A stretch of DNA of 64,000 nucleotides from Kitasatospora sp. NA04385 (GCF_013364235.1 NZ_CP054919.1:825570-889569), one strand, 5' to 3'; positions 46,056-56,036 are shown, counted from the stretch's first letter. Notes: generated from the letters alone by a model not told the origin. Program-made: numbers and translations.

Positions 46056-46714
46056 CGATCCGGGTCCTGATCGCCGACGACGAGGCGCTGCTCCGGATGG
46101 CCTTCGGCACCGTCCTGGAGGCGCAGCCCGACCTGGCCCCGGTCGGCGAGGCCGCGGACGGCGCCGAAGCGGTGCGCCTGGCCCGGGAGTTGCGGCCCGA
46201 CGTGGTCCTGATGGACGTCCGGATGCCCGGGACGGACGGGATCGAGGCGACCCGGGAGATCACCCGGCACTGCCCGGGCAGCCGGGTGCTGATCCTCACC
46301 ACCTTCGACCTGGACGAGTACGCCTTCGCCGGGCTGGCCGCCGGTGCCTCGGGCTTCCTGCTGAAGAACACCCGGCCCGCGGAGCTGCTCACCGCGATCC
46401 GCGACGTGGCGGCGGGCGACGCGGTGCTCTCCCCGCGGATCACCCGCCGCTTCCTGGAGGACTTCCGCCCCCGGCTCCCCGACCACCGCGACGCCGACCG
46501 CCGCGAACGGCTGGCCCGGCTCAGCGCCCGCGAGCGCGAGGTCCTGGTCGAGGTGGGCCGCGGCCGCTCCAACGCGGAGATCGCCGCCGCCCTGCACCTG
46601 GCCGAGGCGACCGTCAAGTCCCACCTGGGCCGGATCCTCCCGAAACTCGACCTCCGCGACCGCGTCCAGGCCGTGGTCTTCGCCCACACCTGCCACCTCG
46701 TCCCCCCGGAGTGA
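46052..46714 (+). CDS. NarL-family response regulator
   Basis: A 220-residue response regulator partnered with the kinase just upstream. Receiver: D9/D10, phospho-acceptor D55 ([13 protein letters not shown]), switch lysine [10 protein letters not shown]. Lux[26 protein letters not shown] and [14 protein letters not shown]. The GTG at 46052 overlaps the kinase's real stop by 4 bases (GTGA), which shows where the kinase ends. Converges on the PP2C phosphatase gene. Confidence 0.9.
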   Translation: MTIRVLIADDEALLRMAFGTVLEAQPDLAPVGEAADGAEAVRLARELRPDVVLMDVRMPGTDGIEATREITRHCPGSRVLILTTFDLDEYAFAGLAAGASGFLLKNTRPAELLTAIRDVAAGDAVLSPRITRRFLEDFRPRLPDHRDADRRERLARLSAREREVLVEVGRGRSNAEIAAALHLAEATVKSHLGRILPKLDLRDRVQAVVFAHTCHLVPPE

Positions 46715-46751
46715 CCCCACCGGAACACCCCGCCCCCGGTCCCTCACCCAC

Positions 46752-46930
46752 CCCTCTCCGCCGCCGGAACCCCCTACTCCCCCACCCGCAGCCGCGCCAC
46801 CAGCAGCGCCACGTCGTCGGCCCGGTGGTCGCCTCATCCCACCCCTCACTTCCCTCTCCGCCGCCGGAACCCCTACTCCCCCACCCGCAGCCGCGCCACC
46901 AACAACGCCACGTCGTCGGCCCGGTGGTCG
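46752..46930. repeat. 80-bp direct repeat copying the phosphatase gene 3' end
   Basis: Copy 1 (46752-46831) and copy 2 (46852-46930) are nearly identical: CCCTCTCCGCCGCCGGAAC, the TACTCCCCCACCCGCAGCCG segment, then GCCACGTCGTCGGCCCGG. Differences are a C-run length and two G/A changes (CAGCAG versus CAACAAC). Copy 2 is the last 58 coding bases and stop of the minus-strand phosphatase plus a few bases beyond; copy 1 is outside the gene. The 20-base spacer between them is unrelated. Confidence 0.9.
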
Positions 46931-49371
46931 TCGTGGCGGGCCTGGCCGAGCAGGAGGTCGGCGAGCGGCTCCAGGTCCGGGGTGGCGGCGTGGGCGAGGG
47001 TGGTGCGGAGGCGGTCGATGCCCTCGGTGAGGGGCGCGGTGGCGGTCTCGACCAGGCCGTCGGTGTAGAGGACGAGGGTGGCCCCCGGCGGCAGCCGGAT
47101 CTCGGTGGCGGGGAAGTCGAGGCCGTGGTCGATGCCGAGCAGCGGGCCGCCGTCGAGGTCGAGCGCGGTGGTGCGTCCGCCGGGTTCGCGCAGCAGCGGC
47201 GGGGGGTGCCCGGCCCGGACGGCGCGCAGGGTGCGGGTCGCGGGGTGCAGGCGCAGCAGGCAGCAGGAGGCGAGCAGTCCGGCGTCGAGGTCGAGCAGCA
47301 GGTGGTTGGTGCGCCGGGCGACGGTCTCGACGGGTTCGTCCCCGCTGGCGAACGCCCGTACCGCGCTGCGGAGTTGGCCCATGAGGGCGGCGGCCTTGAC
47401 GCTGTGCCCCTCGACGTCGCCGATGATCAGGACGACGCCGCCGTCGGGGGTGGGCAGGACGTCGTACCAGTCGCCGCCGATCTCCATGCCGCGGGTGCCG
47501 GGCAGGTAGCGGGCGGTGGTCTCGAGGCCGGGGACGGTGGGGAGCAGGTGCGGGAGGAGGGCCTGCTGGAGGCCGCGGGCGACGGCGGACTCGGCGTCGT
47601 AGAGGCGGGCGCGTTCGAGGGCCTGGGCGATCAGGCCGCCGAGGGCGGTGAGGACGGAGCGGTCCTCGGCGGTGAAGACCCGGGGGCGGTCGAAGCCGAG
47701 GATGAGGCTGCCGACGGGGTGGCCGGAGGCGATCAGCGGGAGGAAGGCCCAGGCGCTCATCTCGTCGCGCGGGATGCCGGGGTAGGCGGCGGAGAGTTCG
47801 TGGGCGGTCTCGAAGAAGACCGGCGCGCCGCTGGTGAACACCTCGGTGCCGGGGAGCCGGGCGCGGATCGGGGTGCCTTCGAAGGGGTCGAGGAAGCCCT
47901 CGGGGTAGCCGCTCTCGGTGACCAGGTGCATGCGTCCGGAGCGGGCCAGGTAGAGGGCGAGCTCCTGGCCGCCGAAGCCGGGCAGGATCTGGTCGGTGAC
48001 GGCGTCGGCGACTTCGCGGACGGTGACCGCCTCGGTGAGCGCGGAGGCGAGTTGCAGCAGGTGGTAGACGCCGCCGAGGGAGGCGGGAGTGGGCGGCGGG
48101 GCTTCGGGGAGGGTGGTGTCCTCGCTGGGGGCGGCGGGCACGATCCGGCCGGTGAGGCCGTGCGCGTCGGGGTAGAGCGAGAAGGCCAGCCAGTGCCGGG
48201 GCGGGCGGCGGGCGAGGAAGGCGGTGGGCTGCTGGGAGAGCATCGCGGAGCGGTAGCGGTCCTCGTAGGCGGGGTCGCCGAGCCAGGGCAGGGCGTCCCA
48301 GGGGCGGCGGCCGAGCAGGTCGGCGCGGGTGGTGTGCAGCAGCATCTCGGCGCTGCGGTTGACGTAGCCGACCCGGCCGTCGGGGTCGAGCGCGAAGACC
48401 CCGTCGCGCAGGCGCTCGACGGCGGCGGTGGCGGCCGCGGCGGCGGTGGCGTCGAGGACGGCGACGACCAGCCGGGCCGGTCCGGCGACGGGCTGCCCGT
48501 ACAGGTCGAGCTGCCGGGTGCCGCCGCCGGGGTCGCGCAGCCGGACCCGGTGGGTGAACGGGTGGCCGTGCCGGGCGGCGCGGCGGGCGGCCTCGCGCAG
48601 CAGGGTGACGTCCTCGGGGGCGATGCGTTCGAGCAGGGTGGCGCCGCGGCCGTCGAACGGGCCGGTGCCGAGGATCTCGCGCAGCCGTTCGTCGACGGTG
48701 ATCCGGCCCGCGGCGAAGTCCCAGTCGAAGAAGCCGACCCGGATGCCGTCCCCGCCGGGCACCGGCAGCGGCACCACGACGGGCGGCCCCTCGCCGCCGA
48801 CCCGGTCGCCGTACGGGAGCAGTCCGGTGGCGAGCCGGTTGCCGACGGTGCGCAGCTGGCGGCGGGTGGTGGCGGACGGGCGGGTGCCGTCGGCGGGCCA
48901 GAAGACGGCGATCACGCCGAAGGTGCGGTCGCCGGCGGTGACGGGGGTGGTGGCGGAGGCGTGCGCGTACGGGAGTCCGACGGCGAGGCGGGGGTAGCGG
49001 CGCATGGTGTCGTCGGCGTCGGCGAGCACGATGGTGCGTCCGCCGCGGTAGGAGTCGGCGACGGGCAGGGGGGCGGCGACGGCGATCCGCTGGAACGGTT
49101 CGAGCAGGCTGAGCGGGATGCCGACGACGGCGGCGACGGCCAGTGAGCGGCGGTCGGCGGAGTGCAGGTAGAGCACGCCCCCGTAGGCGTCGGTGGCCCG
49201 GACGGCGCGCAGCAGGCCGTCGGCGAGCAGCGGCTCGACGGCGGCGTCCCAGCGCGGGCGGGCGTCGCCGTGCGGATGGGCGTCGCCGTGCGGGTGGCCG
49301 GTGCGCGCCGCCGGGTCGGGGTCGGTGGGAGGTGGCGGGCCGGTGGGGTCCGCCGGAACACCCGGGGGCAT
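46873..49371 (-). CDS. PP2C/SpoIIE-type phosphatase with GAF and PAS sensors
   Basis: An 832-residue cytoplasmic protein phosphatase. Order: a divergent GAF-like domain (about residues 40-180), PAS-like domains (about 200-400, VERLRDGVFALDPDGRVGYVNRSAEML), a GAF domain (about 420-590) and the SpoIIE/PP2C phosphatase (about 600-832; EIGGDWYDV, VLIIGDVEGHSVKAAALM, ADDVALLVARL with the metal-binding aspartates). Such proteins dephosphorylate anti-anti-sigma factors and so switch on alternative sigma factors; Streptomyces have dozens. No partner is adjacent. ATG 49371 has an AGAGAAGAA site. Its 3' end is duplicated downstream. Confidence 0.87.
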   Translation of the reverse strand: MPPGVPADPTGPPPPTDPDPAARTGHPHGDAHPHGDARPRWDAAVEPLLADGLLRAVRATDAYGGVLYLHSADRRSLAVAAVVGIPLSLLEPFQRIAVAAPLPVADSYRGGRTIVLADADDTMRRYPRLAVGLPYAHASATTPVTAGDRTFGVIAVFWPADGTRPSATTRRQLRTVGNRLATGLLPYGDRVGGEGPPVVVPLPVPGGDGIRVGFFDWDFAAGRITVDERLREILGTGPFDGRGATLLERIAPEDVTLLREAARRAARHGHPFTHRVRLRDPGGGTRQLDLYGQPVAGPARLVVAVLDATAAAAATAAVERLRDGVFALDPDGRVGYVNRSAEMLLHTTRADLLGRRPWDALPWLGDPAYEDRYRSAMLSQQPTAFLARRPPRHWLAFSLYPDAHGLTGRIVPAAPSEDTTLPEAPPPTPASLGGVYHLLQLASALTEAVTVREVADAVTDQILPGFGGQELALYLARSGRMHLVTESGYPEGFLDPFEGTPIRARLPGTEVFTSGAPVFFETAHELSAAYPGIPRDEMSAWAFLPLIASGHPVGSLILGFDRPRVFTAEDRSVLTALGGLIAQALERARLYDAESAVARGLQQALLPHLLPTVPGLETTARYLPGTRGMEIGGDWYDVLPTPDGGVVLIIGDVEGHSVKAAALMGQLRSAVRAFASGDEPVETVARRTNHLLLDLDAGLLASCCLLRLHPATRTLRAVRAGHPPPLLREPGGRTTALDLDGGPLLGIDHGLDFPATEIRLPPGATLVLYTDGLVETATAPLTEGIDRLRTTLAHAATPDLEPLADLLLGQARHDDHRADDVALLVARLRVGE

Positions 49372-49489
49372 GTTCTTCTCTGTACGCCGCCGGTGGGGGT
49401 GCGTCAAACGGGGGACGGCGCGGGTCCGCCCGGGTGACAGCCTCCGGCGCGTCGGTACGACAGGTGTGACAAGGGGATCATCGGCCGGT

Positions 49490-50565
49490 ATGCCGACCCC
49501 CTCCGCCGCATCCGGTTCCCGCCCGACCCGCTCCGCCGCCCGCCGCCGACCCGGCCGCCGCCCCCGCCGGAGCCTGGTCGCCCTCACCGCGCTCGCCACC
49601 CTCACCGTCGGCTGCTCCGCCCTGCACGCCCAGGACCCCGACCCCGGCACCCGCTCCTCCGCCCCGCGGCCCCGCCCGCCGACGCCGAGGCCGCGGGCAA
49701 CCAGGCGGCAGCGGGCAACCAAGCGGCCGTGGCGGCCCCCGCCGTCCAGGCCGCCCGGCAGGCGCTCGCCGCGATGCCCGCCGCCCGCCCGCAGGCCGCC
49801 ACCGGGCAGGAGCTGAACGGCCGCCTCTCCGCCGCCGAGCACGCGCTCGCGCTGGAGCAGGCGCTGACCGCCGCCCGCCGCTGGGGCCTGGCCGCGCTCC
49901 CGCTGCGCGCGCCCGCCCCGCCCGCCGTCAAGCCCGAGCTGGTCGACGGGCCCGGCGTGAAGGCGACGCCCGGGCTGCCGCCGGTGGTCCAGCGGGTCCC
50001 GACCAGCGACCGGGTGGTGTTCCTGACCGTCGACGACGGCGCCGAGAAGGACCCGCAGTTCGCCGCGATGGCCGCCGAACTGGGCGTCCCGATGACGGTC
50101 TTCCTCTCCGACTACCTGGCGCGCTCCGACTACGGCTACTTCCGCGCCCTGCAGTCGCACGGCGTGGGCATCGACAACCACACCCTCACCCACCCCGACC
50201 TGCGCCGACTGGACGCCGACGCCCTGCAGCGCGAGATCTGCGGCCAGCAGGACCGCCTCCAGCAGGAGACCGGCATCCGCCCCCGGCTGTTCCGGCCCCC
50301 GTACGGCGAGTACACCGAGGCCGCGCTGCGCACCGCCGCGTCCTGCGGGGTGACCGCCTTCCCGCTGTGGAACGAGGAGGCCTTCCCGGACCACCTGGAG
50401 TGGCGCTACGCCGACCAGGTCTTCCACCCCGGCGACATCGTGCTCACCCACTTCCGCGCCCCCGCCGCCGGGTGGAAGGGCACCATGGCGGACATGCTGC
50501 GCCGGGTGGTCGACGCCGCCACCGCGCAGGGCTTCGCCATCGCCCGCCTGGAGGACTACCTCTGA
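49490..50565 (+). CDS. Polysaccharide deacetylase lipoprotein, frame slip near 49660
   Basis: NodB-domain deacetylase. The catalytic domain (about bases 50000-50560) shows VFLTVDDGAEKD with the metal aspartate, NHTLTHPDL (HxxxH), and RPPYGEY; it removes acetyl groups from peptidoglycan or other surface sugars. A signal peptide ends in lipobox LTVGC, starting at ATG 49490 with AAGGGG upstream, but in a different frame. The frames meet near 49655-49670 in GCCCCGCGGCCCCGCC, one base short. If no slip occurs, the GTG at 49729 would give a 278-residue cytoplasmic protein, which makes little sense for this family. With the slip, it is a surface lipoprotein of about 358 residues. Confidence 0.8.
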
Positions 50566-50584
50566 CCGCCCGGCGCCCCGCCCG

Positions 50585-51676
50585 TCAGACCTCCGACCGC
50601 TGCTCCGGCCACTGCGGCTGCCGGGCCCGTTCGCCGGGGGCGGTCGCCACCGCGATCCGGGGCAGCGCGTACGGGTGGTGTTCGCGCAGGAACCCCACCA
50701 GGTGCTCGCGCAGGTCGCAGCGCAGCTCGAAGGCGTCGCCCGCGTTGGCGGCGGTGGCCAGGGCGCGCACGACCAGGGTGGTGGGGGTGGTGTCGACGAC
50801 CTGGAGGGCGCTGCCCTCGCCGTCCCAGCGCGGGTTCTTGGCCAGGTAGTCCTCGAACTCCGCGCGCAGCAGGTCGACGGGCGTGCTGTGGTCGAGGTGC
50901 AGCAGCGCGGTGCCGGTGATCCGGTCGGAGCGGCGCGACCAGTTCTCGAACGGGCGGCCGGCGAAGTACGACATCGGCATGACGATCCGCCGCTGGTCCC
51001 AGGTGGCGATCACCACGGCGGTCAGGGTGATCTCCTCGACGGTGCCCCACTCGCCGCCGACCACCACCACGTCCCCGATCCGGGCCAGGTCGCCGAAGGC
51101 CATCTGGATGCCCGCGAACAGGTTCGACAGCGCGCTCTGCGCGGCGATGCCCGCGACCACGCCGACCAGGCCGGCCGAGGCCAGCAGGCTGGTGCCGACC
51201 ACCCGCACCGCGGGGAAGGTCATCAGCATCCCGGCCAGCGCCAGCAGGGCGATCGCCGCCTGGAGGATGCGGCTGAGCAGCCCCACCTGGGTGCGGGCCC
51301 GTCCGGCCCAGGCGGCGTCCCGGCGGCGCACCGCGAGCCGCACCGCGCCGTCCAGCACCAGCGCGGCGGCCCGGGCGGCCAGCCAGGCGCAGCTGCCGAT
51401 GGTGGCCAGCACCAGCAGGTGCCTGATCGCCTCGGACGCCCGCACCCACGGCATCGCGGCCAGCAGCAGCCCGCAGCCGGCCACCGCGAGGATCGGCTTG
51501 CGGCAGCCGCGCAGCACCTGGGGCACCGTGCCCGGCCGCCCGGCCCGGGCGGACAGTCTGCGCGTCGACACCTCGACGGCCTTGTCGACCCCGTACAGGA
51601 CCACCAGCACCGCCACGCCTGCGACCACCAGCCGTACCGCGCTCCACCACCACACCTGCCCTGCCTCCTGACGCAT
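50585..51676 (-). CDS. MscS-family mechanosensitive channel
   Basis: A 363-residue small-conductance mechanosensitive channel. Three to four membrane helices precede the pore-lining TM3 equivalent (ASAGLVGVVAGIAAQSALSNLFAGIQMAF), then the MscS beta domain (RIGDVVVVGGEWGTVEEITL, WDQRRIVMPMSYF) and the alpha/beta C-terminal cage. It releases solutes on osmotic downshock. ATG 51676 has CCGGAG upstream. Converges on the deacetylase with 19 bases between stops. Confidence 0.9.
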   Translation of the reverse strand: MRQEAGQVWWWSAVRLVVAGVAVLVVLYGVDKAVEVSTRRLSARAGRPGTVPQVLRGCRKPILAVAGCGLLLAAMPWVRASEAIRHLLVLATIGSCAWLAARAAALVLDGAVRLAVRRRDAAWAGRARTQVGLLSRILQAAIALLALAGMLMTFPAVRVVGTSLLASAGLVGVVAGIAAQSALSNLFAGIQMAFGDLARIGDVVVVGGEWGTVEEITLTAVVIATWDQRRIVMPMSYFAGRPFENWSRRSDRITGTALLHLDHSTPVDLLRAEFEDYLAKNPRWDGEGSALQVVDTTPTTLVVRALATAANAGDAFELRCDLREHLVGFLREHHPYALPRIAVATAPGERARQPQWPEQRSEV

Positions 51677-51792
51677 TCGGCTCCGGGTATCCCCGGCCGC
51701 CTTTCCGCCGCCCGCGCGTTCACACCCGCCGAGCGGGCATACGCCCGGGTGCCGTGCGTCACGCGGTACGCCACGCAGAAGGAGCCCGCGCC

Positions 51793-52824
51793 GTGAACCC
51801 CATCGAACGAGCCCTGCGCGCCGTCGACCGCGTCCAGCAGCGCCGCCGACCCCTGGCCGTGGTGGTCGGGGTCGTCAAGAAGTACGGGGACGACCGGGGC
51901 GGGCTGCTGGCCGCGCTGATCACCTACTACGGCTTCGTCTCGCTGATCCCGCTGCTGCTCCTGCTCTCCACCGCGCTCGGCTTCGTCCTGCACGGGCACC
52001 CGGACGCGCAGCAGGCCGTGGTCGACTCGGCGCTGGCGGACTTCCCGATCATCGGCGACCAGCTGCGCGAGAACGTGCACTCGGTGCAGGGCAGCGGGCT
52101 GGCGCTGGTGATCGGCGTGGCGGGCCTGCTGTACGGAGCGCTGGGCATCGCGCAGGTGCTGCAACACGCGATGGCCGAGGTGTGGAACGTCCCCGGAGTG
52201 CGGCGCCCGGGCTACTGGCCCCGGCTGGGGCGCAGCCTGGCGCTGTTCGCGACGCTGGGCACCGGGCTGCTGCTGACCACGGCCGCGGCGGCGTTGGTGG
52301 GCTCGGCGCTGGGCGGCCCGGCCGCCCGGATCGGCGGGCTGCTGCTGTCGGCGGCGGTCAACACCCTGCTGTTCCTGGCCTGTCTGCGGATCCTCACCCC
52401 GAAGGAGGTGCCGGCCCGCGCCCTGCTGCCCGGCAGCGTGCTCGCGGGCCCGCTGTTCACCGTCCTGCAGGCGTTCGGCGCCGCGCTGGTCGCCCACCAA
52501 CTGCGGCACGCCACCGCCGTCTACGGCTTCTTCGCGACCGTGATCGGCCTGCTCTCCTGGCTCTACCTGGCCGCGCAGGTCACCGTGTACGCCGCCGAGA
52601 CGAACACCGTCCTCGCCCGTCGGCTGTGGCCCCGCTCCCTGCTCCAGCCCCCGCTGACCGGCCCGGACGAGCAGGTGCTGGAGGACATCGCCCGGCAGGA
52701 GGCGCGCCGCCCCGAGCAGCGGGTCGACGTCGACTTCGACGGCCCGGCGGCCGGGCAGGACGAGAAGACCGGGAAGACCGAGCAGCCGGAGGGACCGGAG
52801 CAGCGGCCCGACAGCGGGGCGTGA
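51793..52824 (+). CDS. YihY/BrkB-family membrane protein
   Basis: A 343-residue inner-membrane protein with six hydrophobic helices. The family signature is clear: GGLLAALITYYGFVSLIPLLLLL at the start and FATVIGLLSWLYLAAQVTVYAAE near the end. Function is not settled (BrkB was first linked to serum resistance; some members may export small molecules). The C-terminus is an acidic Glu/Gln tail. GTG 51793 with AGGAG upstream. The last bases and stop codon belong to a triple 20-bp repeat. Confidence 0.85.
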   Translation: MNPIERALRAVDRVQQRRRPLAVVVGVVKKYGDDRGGLLAALITYYGFVSLIPLLLLLSTALGFVLHGHPDAQQAVVDSALADFPIIGDQLRENVHSVQGSGLALVIGVAGLLYGALGIAQVLQHAMAEVWNVPGVRRPGYWPRLGRSLALFATLGTGLLLTTAAAALVGSALGGPAARIGGLLLSAAVNTLLFLACLRILTPKEVPARALLPGSVLAGPLFTVLQAFGAALVAHQLRHATAVYGFFATVIGLLSWLYLAAQVTVYAAETNTVLARRLWPRSLLQPPLTGPDEQVLEDIARQEARRPEQRVDVDFDGPAAGQDEKTGKTEQPEGPEQRPDSGA

Positions 52825-52867
52825 GGTCCGACAGCGGGGCGTGAGGTCCGACAGCGGGGCGTGAGGT
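52808..52867 (+). repeat. Three perfect 20-bp tandem copies across the yihY stop
   Basis: The unit CCGACAGCGGGGCGTGAGGT occurs at 52808-52827, 52828-52847 and 52848-52867 without a mismatch. The first copy holds the last codons and TGA of the YihY gene; the other two repeat that end outside the gene. Exact copies imply a recent slippage or replication event. Confidence 0.95.
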
Positions 52868-52991
52868 CGGGTCACCTCGCACCGCCCGCAGCGCAGTTGC
52901 GCCGGTGTCCACGATGCGGATGTCCCGGTGGACGCCGGGCCCGGCGTGGTCGACTGGGCCGCACAGCCGCCCACCGCCCGAGGAGCCCGCC

Positions 52992-53345
52992 ATGCTGCCC
53001 GCACTGCCCTCGCTCGACGGGCTGGAGTTCGCACCGGTGTCCCGCCCCGAACAGGGCGAGGTCGGCCCGGGCACCCGGTTCGCCTACCACGAGGAGGACG
53101 GCCTGGTGTGGGCCGACTACCGGGGCGGCGAGGTGGTGCACGGCCACCTGGTCGGCACCCGGACCGGCGACACCGTCGAGTTCCGCTACGTGCAGCTCAA
53201 CCGGGCCGGGGAGACGGGCACGGGCCACTGCACCAGCGTGCTGACCCGGCTGGCCGACGGCCGGCTGCGCCTGGACGAGACCTGGCGGTGGGAGTCCCGC
53301 CCCGGCACGGGCACCAGCGCCGTCGAGGAGGTCCTGCCGTACTGA
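52992..53345 (+). CDS. Small conserved beta-sheet protein, unknown
   Basis: A 117-residue protein with strands FAYHEEDGLVWADYRGGEVVHGHLVG and VEFRYVQLN, and the end LRLDETWRWES. It resembles a widespread small family that genome pipelines often label as putative N-acetylglutamate synthase, a label with little support. No membrane or signal segment. The ATG at 52992 has a strong GAGGAG; the longer frame from 52905 crosses untranslated sequence with poor codon use. Confidence 0.75.
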   Translation: MLPALPSLDGLEFAPVSRPEQGEVGPGTRFAYHEEDGLVWADYRGGEVVHGHLVGTRTGDTVEFRYVQLNRAGETGTGHCTSVLTRLADGRLRLDETWRWESRPGTGTSAVEEVLPY

Positions 53346-53404
53346 CCGCGGGCCCGCCGGTGCGCGGGCCGCACTTGTCGGTGGCCACCGGTAGCGTCCG
53401 CGCC

Positions 53405-53761
53405 ATGACTGATCGTGAGACCTTCGCCCCGCTGGTGTTCCTCGAGTACGACCACAAGCCCGGGTCGTACGGCCTGATGCTGACGGACGACCGGATGGTC
53501 GAGGTGGACGAGGTGTTCGAGGCCGCCGGTCAGCAGAACGGCGGCTACGGCTGGGAGGCGGTGGCCCGCTCCGCCGTCCGCTCCCGGGCGCCGCAGCTGG
53601 AGGGCCGGTTCCGGTACGACCCGGAGGCCGGCATGTTCGTCGCCTACGGGGAGGACGCGGCGGCGCTGCGCGAGCTGGGCGCGCTGCTCTCCGGCGCGTT
53701 CCACGACCGCCCGGCGCTGCGCGAGCTGATCGACGCCGCCGAGCCCGACTGGTTCGACTGA
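53405..53761 (+). CDS. Imm51-like immunity protein
   Basis: A 118-residue protein matching the Imm51 pattern: FAPLVFLEYDHKPGSYGLMLTD, EVFEAAGQQNGGYGWEAVARS, then RFRYDPEAGMFVAYGEDAAALRELG. Imm51 proteins are predicted to protect against polymorphic toxins; here no toxin gene is next to it, so it may guard against toxins of neighbours or serve another role. ATG 53405. A perfect hairpin follows at 53801. Confidence 0.78.
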   Translation: MTDRETFAPLVFLEYDHKPGSYGLMLTDDRMVEVDEVFEAAGQQNGGYGWEAVARSAVRSRAPQLEGRFRYDPEAGMFVAYGEDAAALRELGALLSGAFHDRPALRELIDAAEPDWFD

Positions 53762-53800
53762 TCCCCCGGTGCGTCTCGCCGCGCCCCGGCGCACGCGAAC

Positions 53801-53841
53801 GCCGACGGCCACCCCTCCCGACATGAGGGGTGGCCGTCGGC
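53801..53841. terminator. Perfect 17-bp bidirectional terminator
   Basis: Arms 53801-53817 and 53825-53841 (GCCGACGGCCACCCCTC and its complement) enclose a 7-base loop. It lies between the convergent Imm51 and Rpf genes, 40-50 bases from each stop, and can end both transcripts. Confidence 0.88.
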
Positions 53842-53889
53842 GTCGTGCGGGTGGCTCCGGGCCACCGGGGTGTCCGGTCCGCGAACGGA

Positions 53890-54898
<1,009 letters not shown>

Positions 54899-54904
54899 GT
54901 TACG

Positions 54905-54933
54905 AAGCTACGGGCGGTTCGGCAGAACTCCAA
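54905..54933 (-). promoter_or_regulatory. Sigma-70-like promoter for the rpf-like gene
   Basis: On the minus strand TTGGAG (54928-54933) and TAGCTT (54905-54910) are separated by exactly 17 bases, pointing toward the rpf-like gene. It fits a housekeeping-type promoter (TTGaca / TAnnnT). The remaining upstream bases to 55199 hold nothing else I can identify. Confidence 0.55.
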
Positions 54934-55199
54934 GCATTCGTAGGTTTACGCAGGTCAGAGCCTGGTTACCGCCAGTACAGCACCCCCGGCCGGCCGACCG
55001 GACCGCGATTTTCCGGGCCCGGCCGTCGGCGGCTGTGACCGGGCTCACCGGTTCCGACCCGCTCCGAGCGGGGAACCGCACACCCTCCGTGGCCCCCCGC
55101 TGACGGCGCGCCGACTGTCCAGCGATCCGCCTATGGGACGGGCCACAGCCGCCACCCGCCGTCCACCCGGCGGTCACCCGCCGTGGCCGAACTGCGCCG

Positions 55200-55967
55200 T
55201 CAGGACAGCACGGTGAGCACCCGCGGCCCGTCCTCGGTGATCGCCACGGTGTGCTCGGAGTGCGCGCCGCGCGAGCCGTCCGCCGAGCGCAGCGTCCAGC
55301 CGTCCGCGTCCACCCGCAGCTTCGCCGAGCCGGTGCACCACCACGGCTCCAGCGCCAGGGTCAGGCCGGGCTTCAGCTCCAGGCCCCGCCCGGGCCGTCC
55401 GACGTTGGCGACGTGCGGGTCCTCGTGCATGGTGCGGCCCAGGCCGTGGCCGCCGAAGTCGGTGTTGATCCGGTAGCCGGCGCCCTGGCCGACCGCGGCG
55501 ATCGCCGCCGAGATGTCCCCGATCCGGTTGCCGGGCACGGCGGCCGCGATCGCCGCGTCCAGCGCGGTGCGGGTCGACTCGGCCAGCCGGACGTCCTGCT
55601 CGTCCGGGGTGCCGACGATGACGGTGACCGCCGAGTCGGCCACCCAGCCGTCGATCGACACCGCGAAGTCCAGGCTCAGCACGTCCCCGTCCGCCAGGAC
55701 GTAGGGGTGCGGCTGCCCGTGCAGCACCGCGTCGTTCACCGACAGGCAGATCACGTTGCGGAACGGCCCGCGCCCGAACGACGGCGCGTAGTCCCAGTAG
55801 CAGGACTCGGCCCCCCGGTCCTCGATCAGCTTCCTGGCCCGCAGCTCCAGGTCCATCACGTCCCGCCCGACCTCGGCGAGCCCGGACAGCTCGGCCAGCA
55901 CCCCGGCGACGAAGCGGCCGGTGACGGCCATCTTCTCGATCGCCTGCGGAGTCTTCAGCTCGATCAC
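55200..55967 (-). CDS. map: Type I methionine aminopeptidase
   Basis: A 255-residue type I methionine aminopeptidase, which removes the initiator methionine from new proteins. All five metal ligands can be read: D100, D111, H174, E207 and E238, with the substrate histidines H83 and H181. No N-terminal extension. GTG 55967 is preceded by AAGGAG. Streptomyces have more than one map gene; this one stands alone, away from the ribosomal operon, and its start region carries two identical palindromic operators, so it is probably a regulated extra copy. Confidence 0.92.
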   Translation of the reverse strand: MIELKTPQAIEKMAVTGRFVAGVLAELSGLAEVGRDVMDLELRARKLIEDRGAESCYWDYAPSFGRGPFRNVICLSVNDAVLHGQPHPYVLADGDVLSLDFAVSIDGWVADSAVTVIVGTPDEQDVRLAESTRTALDAAIAAAVPGNRIGDISAAIAAVGQGAGYRINTDFGGHGLGRTMHEDPHVANVGRPGRGLELKPGLTLALEPWWCTGSAKLRVDADGWTLRSADGSRGAHSEHTVAITEDGPRVLTVLS

Positions 55968-56016
55968 GGCACAGCTCCTTGCACGACGGCCGCCGGGCCG
56001 CCCGGTCGAAAGAACC

Positions 56017-56036
56017 GCCGGTATTTGAATACCGGC
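56017..56036. promoter_or_regulatory. Palindromic operator O1 upstream of map
   Basis: A 20-bp perfect palindrome with 9-bp arms, GCCGGTATT-TG-AATACCGGC. It lies 50 bases before the map start, just downstream of the likely transcription start, and matches O2 at 56066. Confidence 0.85.

Noticed and set aside
44756..46714. Hybrid histidine kinase-response regulator
   Set aside because: The open frame is continuous, but the end of the ATPase domain is intact in the next frame with a proper overlap to the regulator, so an indel is more likely.
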